Assembly: GCA_020628635.1 (NCBI GenBank)
Contig: JAHDEU010000094.1
Coordinates: forward strand, 1 to 7,603
Length of the DNA stretch: 7,603 bases
Reading direction: 5' to 3'
Source of the DNA: Hellea sp.
GTDB lineage: Bacteria; Pseudomonadota; Alphaproteobacteria; Caulobacterales; Maricaulaceae
This document shows positions 1-6,055 of this stretch, in pieces (position 1 is the first letter of the stretch; each line of letters begins with the position of its first letter). The notes below the pieces were generated by a model. The model did no database searches. It saw only the letters and a list, made by a program, of their open reading frames with translations, and was not told where the DNA came from. The position numbers and the translations under genes were made by a program.

Positions 1-62
1 CGTGGCCGGGACCTCTCTCGTCAATCCATGCGCCCACGGACACCCCGACACATAGGCGCTAA

Positions 63-86
63 AGCCCGCCTTCACCTTTGCGGGCT
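63..86. terminator. Small GC-rich hairpin left of the SDR gene, possible terminator
   Basis: AGCCCGC (63-69) and GCGGGCT (80-86) form a perfect 7-bp stem around a 10-nt loop. Three A residues precede the left arm, as in many alphaproteobacterial terminators of the AAAGCCCGC...GCGGGCTTT type, but no T-run follows on the plus strand. It could end a gene lying left of the window or shape the leader of the SDR gene. The rest of bases 1-112 has three open plus-strand tails, closed by stops at 53-55, 60-62 and 100-102. None can be assigned to a gene from so little sequence. Confidence 0.4.
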
Positions 87-112
87 CACACAGCTCCCCT
101 AAACCGCACCCC

Positions 113-904
113 ATGCGATCCCCCCACTCCCCCCTCACCTTCGATCTCTCGGGCCGCGTCGCTCTCGTCACCGGGGCCTCCTCCGGGCTGGGCGCGCGGA
201 TGGCGTCTGTGCTCGCGGCGCACGGCGCGAAGGTGGCTTTGGCGGCTCGGCGGGTGGACCGGTTGGAGGAGCTGGCCGCCGACATCCGCAGCCATGGCGG
301 GACATGCATCGTGGTGGCGTTGGATGTGAGCGATGAGGCGGCGACGATTGCGGCCTATGACAGGGTCGAGGCGGAGCTGGGGGCGGTGGATACTGTGATC
401 GCCAATGCGGGCGTGGCCAAGGATGTGGGCCGCGCGACCGACAACCCGCCCGAAGACTTCGACCTCACCTATGACGTCAATCTGAAGGGCGTGTTCCTGA
501 CGGCGCGGGAGGGGGCGAAGCGGATGATCGCGGGTGGGAGCAAGGCCACCGAGCGCGGGCGGGTCGTGGTAATCAGCTCCATCACCAGCTTCGATGTTTC
601 GCCCTACAGCGCGTTCTATTCCGCGACCAAGGCGGGCGTGGCGCAGATGGGGCGCGTGCTGGCGCATGACTGGGCGCGGCTGGGGGTGAATGTGAACATG
701 ATCGCGCCGGGCTATATCCAGACGGAGATCAACGACGGCATGTTCGAGAGCGACTACGGCGCGAAGCTGCTGGCCAAATGGCCGCGCCGCCGCGTGATCG
801 ACGCGGACGCGCTGGACGGCGCGGTGCTGTGGCTGTCCTCTGACCACTCGCGGTTTGTGACCGGCACGACGGTCGTGGTCGATGACGGGCAGACGCTGGG
901 CTAG
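113..904 (+). CDS. Short-chain dehydrogenase/reductase (SDR), NAD(P)-dependent oxidoreductase
   Basis: This is a 263-residue classical SDR, the usual family length, predicted to be a cytosolic Rossmann-fold oxidoreductase acting on a carbonyl/hydroxyl pair; the substrate cannot be read from sequence. The cofactor motif TGASSGLG is at residues 20-27, NAG at 98-100, the structural Asn at 123 (DVNLKG), the catalytic Ser at about 156 (VISSIT), the YxxxK pair at Tyr169/Lys173, and PG at 199-200. Two arginines after the second beta strand (AARR, 44-47), where NAD-preferring enzymes usually have Asp, favour NADP(H); that is inference. The ATG at 113 is the first possible start after an in-frame stop at 53-55. 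It has no convincing Shine-Dalgarno sequence, only a C-rich leader. The phosphatase gene follows 46 bp downstream on the same strand, so co-transcription is possible, but the products show no obvious biochemical link. Closest named relatives would be 3-oxoacyl-ACP reductase-like or sugar-acid dehydrogenases. Confidence 0.93.
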   Translation: MRSPHSPLTFDLSGRVALVTGASSGLGARMASVLAAHGAKVALAARRVDRLEELAADIRSHGGTCIVVALDVSDEAATIAAYDRVEAELGAVDTVIANAGVAKDVGRATDNPPEDFDLTYDVNLKGVFLTAREGAKRMIAGGSKATERGRVVVISSITSFDVSPYSAFYSATKAGVAQMGRVLAHDWARLGVNVNMIAPGYIQTEINDGMFESDYGAKLLAKWPRRRVIDADALDGAVLWLSSDHSRFVTGTTVVVDDGQTLG

Positions 905-919
905 CAGGGACAGGCTAGC
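900..919. repeat. Paired GCTAGC hexamers overlapping the SDR stop codon
   Basis: GCTAGC occurs at 900-905 and again at 914-919, separated by 8 nt. Because the hexamer is its own reverse complement, the pair is both a direct and an inverted repeat and can form a 6-bp hairpin that includes the SDR stop (TAG, 902-904). There is no T-run after it, so a terminator is doubtful. It may weakly attenuate read-through into the phosphatase gene, or be chance. Confidence 0.35.
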
Positions 920-950
920 GGACGGGCGCGATGCGCGTTAGGGCGCGCGC

Positions 951-2693
951 ATGACCGCGCCCCACAAATCCGGAATCCAGACGACGCGCCGGGGCGTGCT
1001 CGGCCTGCTGGGCGCGGGGTCTGTCGCGTCCTGCACGCCGGTCATGCAGTCACTCTCCAGCGCGGTGGACGCTCCGTCCGGCCGCTTCCTGCACGGCATC
1101 GCATCCGGCGATCCACGCGCCGATTCCGTGCTGCTCTGGACGCGCGTCACGCCGGATGCGCCGGATGAGGCGGTAGATGTCAGCTGGGAGCTCGACACCG
1201 ACCCGGCCTTCACCGACCCCCGGCGCGGCACGGCGCAGGCGCGGCCCGCGCGGGACCACTGCGTCAAGGTCGTGGTGGACGGGCTGGAGCCGGGCACGGA
1301 CTACCACTACCGCTTCGCCACAGCCGACGCGCAGTCCGCGACCGGGCAGACCAAGACGCTGCCCGCGGACGATGTGCGCAGCGCGCGCTTTGCCGTGGTC
1401 AGCTGCTCCAATTGGGAGCACGGCTATTTCAACGTCTACGACCTCGTCGCGCGCCACGCGCAGGAACGGCCCTATGACGCGCTGATCCACCTCGGCGACT
1501 ACTACTACGAATACGGCGCGCAGGTTTACGACGCGCCCAACACGCCGGGCGAGCGCGTGCATGTGCCCGCCACGGAGATCGTGAGCCTGGCGGACTATCG
1601 CACCCGCCACGCGCAATACCGCTCCGACCCCAATCTCCAGGCCGCCACCGCCGCCATGCCGCTGATCGCGCTGTGGGACGACCACGAAACGGCGAACGAT
1701 TCATGGCGCGGCGGCGCGGAGAACCACGATGCGGGCGAAGGCGCGTGGGAGGCTCGCACCGAGGCCGCGCTGCAGGCCTATTGGGACTGGATGCCGGTTC
1801 GGGAGGTCAGCGACCGGGAGAGCTTCTGGCGCGAATACCGCTTCGGCGACCTGCTGAGCCTGGTCGCAGTCGAGACACGCCTGACCGCGCGCGCCGAGCC
1901 GCTGATCGTGGAAGAGTACCTGGACGACATCGTGGCCGATGCGGACGGCTTCAAGGCGAACGTGCTGGGCGACGGCTCGCGCGACATGCTGGGGGCCGAG
2001 CAGCAGGGCTTCATCGTGGACACGTTCGCGCAGTCCAAGCGCGACGGCGTGGCGTGGCGGATGATGGCCAATCAGGTCATCCTGGGCCGCATCATGACGC
2101 CCGACTTCGGCCCCTACATCACCCGGGAAGCCGTGGAGGCGATCGAGGCCGACTGGCCCGGCGTGCACGATTTCCTGACGCTGTCCAAATACAACATGCC
2201 CATGTATCCCGACAGCTGGGACGGCTATCCGGCAGCAAGAGAGCGCTTCTTCGCCGCGCTCGACAGTGCCGGCGTGAACGACCTGCTGGTGGTCACGGGC
2301 GACGCGCATGAGTTCTGGGCCAACCGGCTATCCACCGAGTCCGGCACGCCCATGGGCGCGGAGTTCGTCACCAGCTCGGTGACGTCCAAGACGCTGGTCG
2401 CCTATCTCGGCGAGGCGACAGCGGACCACAACCTGCTGCTGACGCGGGAGAACGAAGATGCGCGCTACTACAACGCCCAGCCCAACGGATACATCGAGCT
2501 GGAGATCACGCCGCGCCGTGCCGAAGTGTCGATGTGGGCCGTGGACCGGGTGAGCGACCGGGACTATGCCGCCTACCGCGCGGCCGGGTTCACCGTCTCC
2601 AAACGCCGCCAGGACGGCAAGCGGTCCTTGCGCATCGGCCGCCCGCGCGGGCTCAACCTCGCCCAGCGCGCCCTATTCGCCGGCTTGGGGTAG
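951..2693 (+). CDS. phoD: PhoD-family alkaline phosphatase/phosphodiesterase, probable Tat-exported lipoprotein
   Basis: This 580-residue protein fits the PhoD metallophosphatase family, which releases phosphate from extracellular mono- and diesters. Residues 11-28 carry a twin-arginine motif (TTRRGVLGLL) followed by VASC, which matches a lipobox with Cys28. Residues about 45-138 match the PhoD N-terminal beta-sandwich (FLHGIASGDP, LLWTRVTP). The catalytic domain spans about 145-535. Likely metal ligands are Cys152 (VSCSN), Asp183 and Tyr186 (GDYYYEY), Asp243/Asp244 with His245 (DDHET), and Asp451/His453 (GDAHEF). These correspond to the Fe/Ca site described for Bacillus subtilis PhoD; the exact mapping is mine. 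AGGG at 940-943 is a modest ribosome site. Family members are often induced by phosphate starvation, but I see no PHO box directly upstream. The last 21 bp overlap the tail of the opposing gene. The whole catalytic set is intact. Confidence 0.94.
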   Translation: MTAPHKSGIQTTRRGVLGLLGAGSVASCTPVMQSLSSAVDAPSGRFLHGIASGDPRADSVLLWTRVTPDAPDEAVDVSWELDTDPAFTDPRRGTAQARPARDHCVKVVVDGLEPGTDYHYRFATADAQSATGQTKTLPADDVRSARFAVVSCSNWEHGYFNVYDLVARHAQERPYDALIHLGDYYYEYGAQVYDAPNTPGERVHVPATEIVSLADYRTRHAQYRSDPNLQAATAAMPLIALWDDHETANDSWRGGAENHDAGEGAWEARTEAALQAYWDWMPVREVSDRESFWREYRFGDLLSLVAVETRLTARAEPLIVEEYLDDIVADADGFKANVLGDGSRDMLGAEQQGFIVDTFAQSKRDGVAWRMMANQVILGRIMTPDFGPYITREAVEAIEADWPGVHDFLTLSKYNMPMYPDSWDGYPAARERFFAALDSAGVNDLLVVTGDAHEFWANRLSTESGTPMGAEFVTSSVTSKTLVAYLGEATADHNLLLTRENEDARYYNAQPNGYIELEITPRRAEVSMWAVDRVSDRDYAAYRAAGFTVSKRRQDGKRSLRIGRPRGLNLAQRALFAGLG

Positions 2694-3584
2694 AGCCTCT
2701 CCCGCCCTGTGCCGAGCGAGTATCTCCTCGGAGCGGTTATGCTGCCCTGACGGATCATAGCCCGGCGGGGCGAAGGCCCGGCCGAGGCGCTGGCGCAAGG
2801 ACAGCCCGGGCGCGAACACGTCGCGGATAACGGCCACCATCTCGGCAAAGGCCACCCGCACCGGATTGTAGGTCCCGATATTGCTCACCAGCCCATAGCG
2901 CATTTCCGCCCCGTCCTGCTCTTCCGCGAAGCTGCCGAAGATGCGGTCCCAGACGATCAGTATGCCTCCATAGTTCCGGTCCAGATGCTCCGGATGGGTG
3001 GAGTGGTGGACGCGGTGATGGCTCGGCGTGTTGAACACGAACTCGATCCACTTGGGGAATTTGTGGATCGCCTCGGTGTGGATCCAGAACTGGTAGAGCA
3101 GGTTCAGCGAGGCGACAAAGCCGATCAGCGCGGGATGGAAGCCGATCAGCACGAGCGGGGCGGAGAGCAACACAAGCCCGGTGAAGTGGTTGTTCCACGG
3201 CTGGCGCAGCGCCGTGGACAAATTGTAGTGTTCGGAGGAGTGATGCACCACATGCGCGCTCCAGAACCAGCGGATGCGGTGCATGGCGCGGTGCTTCCAG
3301 TAATAGACGAAATCCTGACACAGCAGGCAGAACAGCAGCGCCGGAAGCGTCAGTCCGAAATCATGGACCCGGAACTGCCACAGCCAGAGCAGCGCGGCGA
3401 GGCTCATCGCGCCGAACAGCAGGTCGCTCGCCAGATTGCCCAGCCCCATGGTCATCGACGTCCACGCATCGCGCCACTCATAGCGGCCCGCCACCAGCCG
3501 CTTTCGCACGGCGAACCACTCGACCGTGACCAGCACGAAAAAGGCGGGCGCGGCGAGCGCGAGCACTTTGGGGAATTCAGGCAT
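2673..3584 (-). CDS. Sterol desaturase/fatty acid hydroxylase superfamily membrane protein, alkylglycerol-monooxygenase-like
   Basis: This is a 303-residue integral membrane di-iron oxygenase. Hydrophobic segments lie near residues 5-25, 47-70, 77-93 and 133-165. The eight-histidine signature is complete: HX3H at 98/102, HX2HH at 111/114/115, and HX2HH at 190/193/194. HHSSEHYNLSTALRQ, NLLYQFWIHTE, NTPSHHRVHH and the WDRIFGSF block resemble animal alkylglycerol monooxygenase (TMEM195) more than C5-sterol desaturase, as I remember those sequences. An ether-lipid or lipid-chain oxidation role is therefore likely, with the substrate unknown. The frame stays open upstream to a GTG at 3650, but the ATG at 3584 starts a natural membrane N-terminus and leaves room for a promoter. 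A GTG at 3593, preceded by AGGGG, is a third option. The tail overlaps the phosphatase gene by 21 bp, and ugd diverges from its start. Confidence 0.92.
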   Translation of the reverse strand: MPEFPKVLALAAPAFFVLVTVEWFAVRKRLVAGRYEWRDAWTSMTMGLGNLASDLLFGAMSLAALLWLWQFRVHDFGLTLPALLFCLLCQDFVYYWKHRAMHRIRWFWSAHVVHHSSEHYNLSTALRQPWNNHFTGLVLLSAPLVLIGFHPALIGFVASLNLLYQFWIHTEAIHKFPKWIEFVFNTPSHHRVHHSTHPEHLDRNYGGILIVWDRIFGSFAEEQDGAEMRYGLVSNIGTYNPVRVAFAEMVAVIRDVFAPGLSLRQRLGRAFAPPGYDPSGQHNRSEEILARHRAGEALPQAGE

Positions 3585-3600
3585 GATGTCCACACCGCCC

Positions 3601-3629
3601 CTGTCCGCACTGTCATCAATCGTGTCAAT
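3601..3629. promoter_or_regulatory. PHO-box-like repeat and TTGACA hexamer between divergent genes
   Basis: On the plus strand CTGTCAT (3610-3616) is followed by a second TGTCA (3623-3627), with a further CTGTCC at 3601-3606. The first heptamer equals the PhoB half-site consensus exactly. The second is 12 bp away instead of the canonical 11, so the match is imperfect. On the minus strand the same bases contain TTGACA (3628 to 3623), a perfect -35 hexamer for the membrane hydroxylase gene. The position 17 bp further on (GACAGG) is a poor -10. Read toward ugd the geometry would allow a PhoB-type promoter, but no AT-rich -10 is visible. Regulatory function is inferred. Confidence 0.35.
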
Positions 3630-3672
3630 CCGGTGAGGTGACGCGTGCACATCGCCCCGCTAGGAAGCCGCC

Positions 3673-5001
3673 ATGAAGATTGCGATGGTCGGGACGGGAT
3701 ATGTGGGCTTGGTGTCGGGCGTGTGCTTCGCCGATTTCGGCCACGACGTCGTCTGCGTGGACAAGGATCCGGACAAGATAGACACATTGCGCGCGGGCGG
3801 AGTGCCGATCTTCGAGCCGGGCCTCGGCGACCTGATCGCCAACAATGTGCGCGCCGGGCGGCTGTCCTTCACCACCGACCTTGCGGAGGCGATGGCTGGC
3901 GCGGACGCGGTCTTCATCGCCGTCGGCACGCCGTCGCGGCGCGGGGACGGCTATGCGGACCTGTCCTTCGTCTATGCGGCAGCAAAAGAGATCGCCGCGC
4001 ATATCACCGATTTCACCGTGGTCGTGACCAAATCCACTGTCCCCGTCGGGACCGGCGACGAGGTCGAGCGCGTCATGGCCGAGGTGGTGGACCGATCGCT
4101 CTTCGAGGTCGTGTCCAATCCCGAATTCCTGCGCGAGGGCGCGGCCATTTCCGACTTCAAGCGCCCCGACCGCATCGTGGTCGGGACCACCGATCTCAGA
4201 GCCGAAGCCGTCATGCGCGAACTCTACCGCCCGCTCTTTCTCAACGAGACGCCCATCCTGTTCACCGAGCGCCGCACGTCGGAACTGATCAAATATGCGG
4301 GCAATGCGTTTCTCGCGACCAAGATCACCTTCATCAACGAGATGGCGGACCTCTGCGAGGCGGTCGGCGCCAATGTGCAGCAGGTCGCGCGCGGCATCGG
4401 GCTGGACAAGCGCATCGGCCCGAAATTCCTCAATGCCGGGCCGGGCTATGGCGGGAGCTGCTTTCCCAAGGACACGCTGGCACTCGTCAGGACCGCCGAG
4501 GAAGCGAACGTCTCGCTCTCCATCGTGGAAGCCGTCGTGGATGCCAACGACTCGCGCAAGCGCCGCATGGCCAACAAGATCGTGGCCGCGCTAAATGGTG
4601 GCAAAGGGGGCGGAGACGTCCACGGCCTGCGCATCGCCGTGCTCGGCCTCGCCTTCAAACCCAACACGGACGACATGCGCGACGCCCCGAGCCTCACCAT
4701 CATTCCGCGCCTGCTCGACAAGGGCGCCGAGGTCGTGGCCTATGACCCCGAAGCGATGAGCGAGGCCCGCGAACACATGCCCGACATCGAATATGCGGAC
4801 AGCGCGATGGCCGCAGTGGAGGGCGCCGACGCCCTCGTCATCATCACCGAATGGGACGAATTCCGCGCCCTCGACATGCGCCGGGTCAAGACAGCGCTCA
4901 ATGCACCCAACGTCATCGACCTGCGCAACATCTACCGCGGCGAAGACCTGCGCGCGATGGGCTTCCACTACACCAATGTGGGCTATCCGGCAGGAGGGTA
5001 G
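3673..5001 (+). CDS. ugd: UDP-glucose 6-dehydrogenase
   Basis: The enzyme oxidises UDP-glucose to UDP-glucuronate with two NAD+, supplying glucuronate for capsule, exopolysaccharide, LPS or glucuronosyl lipids. At 442 residues it has the full bacterial length. The N-terminal NAD-binding domain begins with VGTGYVGL (6-13) and Asp30 at the end of the second strand. STVPVGT (121-127) and NPEFLREG (149-156) follow. The central helix region carries ELIKYAGNAFLA with Lys207 and Asn211. The catalytic cysteine is Cys263 in GGSCFPKD, with Asp267. The C-terminal UDP-binding domain (about 318-435) includes GLAFKPNTDDMRDAPS and DLRNIYR. A good ribosome site, AGGAAG (3662-3667), lies 5 nt before the ATG. 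No glycosyltransferase or other polysaccharide gene is next to it here, so the sink for UDP-glucuronate is unknown. A short GGKGGG linker at 309-314 between domains looks harmless. Confidence 0.97.
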   Translation: MKIAMVGTGYVGLVSGVCFADFGHDVVCVDKDPDKIDTLRAGGVPIFEPGLGDLIANNVRAGRLSFTTDLAEAMAGADAVFIAVGTPSRRGDGYADLSFVYAAAKEIAAHITDFTVVVTKSTVPVGTGDEVERVMAEVVDRSLFEVVSNPEFLREGAAISDFKRPDRIVVGTTDLRAEAVMRELYRPLFLNETPILFTERRTSELIKYAGNAFLATKITFINEMADLCEAVGANVQQVARGIGLDKRIGPKFLNAGPGYGGSCFPKDTLALVRTAEEANVSLSIVEAVVDANDSRKRRMANKIVAALNGGKGGGDVHGLRIAVLGLAFKPNTDDMRDAPSLTIIPRLLDKGAEVVAYDPEAMSEAREHMPDIEYADSAMAAVEGADALVIITEWDEFRALDMRRVKTALNAPNVIDLRNIYRGEDLRAMGFHYTNVGYPAGG

Positions 5002-5021
5002 CACCATGCCGATGCTTTCCA

Positions 5022-5048
5022 ATCCCTTCCCCTGCTCGGGGGAGGGAT
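5022..5048. repeat. Palindrome 1 in the ugd / TonB-C convergent intergenic region
   Basis: The arms at 5022-5032 and 5038-5048 pair over 11 positions, with one G.T wobble, around the 5-nt loop TGCTC. One arm is pyrimidine-only apart from its first A, and the other is G/A-rich apart from its last T. The two flanking genes converge here, so it could serve as a bidirectional terminator, although no T-run follows on either strand. CCCTTCCCC-type palindromes are often dispersed in alphaproteobacterial genomes, so a REP-like element is the main alternative. Confidence 0.6.
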
Positions 5049-5067
5049 ATGCTGCGACCGCTTTCTA

Positions 5068-5094
5068 GTTCCTTGCCCGTCAAGGGGAAGGAAC
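5068..5094. repeat. Palindrome 2, adjacent to palindrome 1
   Basis: GTTCCTTGCCC (5068-5078) and GGGGAAGGAAC (5084-5094) pair over 11 positions with one G-G mismatch, around the loop GTCAA. It lies 19 bp right of palindrome 1 and has the same overall design: a CT-rich arm, a short loop and a GA-rich arm. The rest of 5002-5160 holds no gene that I can support. The pair together is the likely transcription boundary between ugd and the minus-strand gene ending at 5161, or a tandem REP-like unit. Confidence 0.6.
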
Positions 5095-5160
5095 AAGCAA
5101 CGCGACTGTCTGGTTCGTGATTTCAGGGCACGAGCTTGGGAGACCGGATTGAGCGAACTC

Positions 5161-5979
5161 TCACTCCCCGATCAGCCCGCCATTCTCATCCGACAGCCGG
5201 AAGATCACCTTCGTGCTCAGCCCCGTCTGGCGCAGGGTCTGGCCGCGATGGGTCATGGGTATGTAGTACCAGAGCCGGGCCGCTTGCAGCGCTGGCTCCT
5301 CGAAATGCGGCTCCGTGCAGGAGATCGCGCGCTCATTCTCCAGCCATCCGTTTTCCGTGACATCGAACTGCAACACGCAATGGCCTGACCGGGTGGCGGT
5401 CTGGGGCATGGTGGCGGCATTGCGGACGCAGGGCTCGGCGTCGGCCACATCCGGAAAGCCTGCCGTCTTGTGGTCCGCCCAGCACTGGGCCGCGCCGACG
5501 AAGTGGTCGATCATGCTGTCTCCGAGCTCGCCCACGACCATCCCGTCCGTGTAGTAGGGCAGGTCGAGGATCCGGAGCTCGGGCTGGTGGCCGAAGCGGG
5601 CGAAACTGACGAGATAGTCGCCCCGGTCGTTGACATCCATCGCGCAGGGCGTTTCGCAGGCGTCGAGCACCGCACCGTCCGCCGCGGCATGCAGCGCCGC
5701 TGTCGCCTTTTTCCCGGAGCGCGTGTCGAACTGCAGGGTCCGGTTCGCGCCAAAGACCGGCTCGTAGTCGCCGGGCGTGCCCCACACGAAGCGGAATTCG
5801 GGCAGGTCCTCGCGGACCATCGCTTCCGCGCCCCGGTTCGCGGTGCGCGCCATGGCCTCCGTCTGGGCGCGGGTGCGCTCCACATCACCCGGGGCAGGGC
5901 GGCCATTGGCAAGCGCCGCGCCCGCCGAGCACAAAAGAAGCGCCGTCGCGGCGACAGCCGACAGGGTCATGCGCATCAT
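5161..5979 (-). CDS. Exported protein with a PEGA-like Cys motif and a TonB C-terminal-like domain
   Basis: This 272-residue protein starts with a signal peptide (about 1-24, cleavage after AALA) and is predicted periplasmic. Unlike classical TonB it has no retained membrane anchor and no Pro-rich spacer. Residues about 197-263 resemble the TonB C-terminal domain: GHCVLQFDVTENG, a second Cys221, FEEPALQAARLWYYIP and a final KVIFRL strand. The Cys201/Cys221 pair recurs in alphaproteobacterial TonB-C proteins as I recall them. Upstream, residues about 98-140 contain CETPC (108-112) followed by DYLVSFARFG, resembling the PEGA-type CxTPC...Y.V.F...G module of lipoproteins. Six cysteines in the mature chain suggest disulfides. 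GGAG on the minus strand, 4 nt before the ATG at 5979, favours that start or the next ATG at 5976. The gene follows the peptidase gene by 76 bp on the same strand, probably as one transcript. Function is unknown: the domain may bind a partner without energising transport. Confidence 0.85.
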   Translation of the reverse strand: MMRMTLSAVAATALLLCSAGAALANGRPAPGDVERTRAQTEAMARTANRGAEAMVREDLPEFRFVWGTPGDYEPVFGANRTLQFDTRSGKKATAALHAAADGAVLDACETPCAMDVNDRGDYLVSFARFGHQPELRILDLPYYTDGMVVGELGDSMIDHFVGAAQCWADHKTAGFPDVADAEPCVRNAATMPQTATRSGHCVLQFDVTENGWLENERAISCTEPHFEEPALQAARLWYYIPMTHRGQTLRQTGLSTKVIFRLSDENGGLIGE

Positions 5980-6055
5980 CGTTCTCCCGCAATCTGCACC
6001 TTGTGGATGCAGGACCTATGGCGGCACGGCCCAGGCGTATCAAGGCCGATCCCCC

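Noticed and set aside
86..847. 253-codon open frame on the minus strand opposite the SDR gene
   Set aside because: It is Arg/His-rich with no domain pattern, while the plus strand carries every SDR motif in order. High G+C content commonly leaves such antisense frames open.
931..954. Seven-codon frame (MRVRARA) whose TGA overlaps the phosphatase ATG
   Set aside because: It could be a leader peptide, but it has no ribosome site and such short frames are expected by chance in G+C-rich DNA.
2985..3641. 218-codon plus-strand frame opposite the membrane hydroxylase
   Set aside because: Arg/Glu/Gln-rich shadow of a His-motif membrane protein, with no start context and no recognisable domain.
3585..3650. 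N-terminal extension of the hydroxylase from GTG at 3650
   Set aside because: The extra 22 residues are charged and unlike a membrane N-terminus, and they would cover the TTGACA/PHO-box-like sequence. The ATG at 3584 fits better.
3645..4745. 366-codon plus-strand frame in another phase of ugd
   Set aside because: It begins at GTG and is extremely Arg/Gly/Pro-rich without family motifs. The true frame encodes a complete UDP-glucose dehydrogenase.
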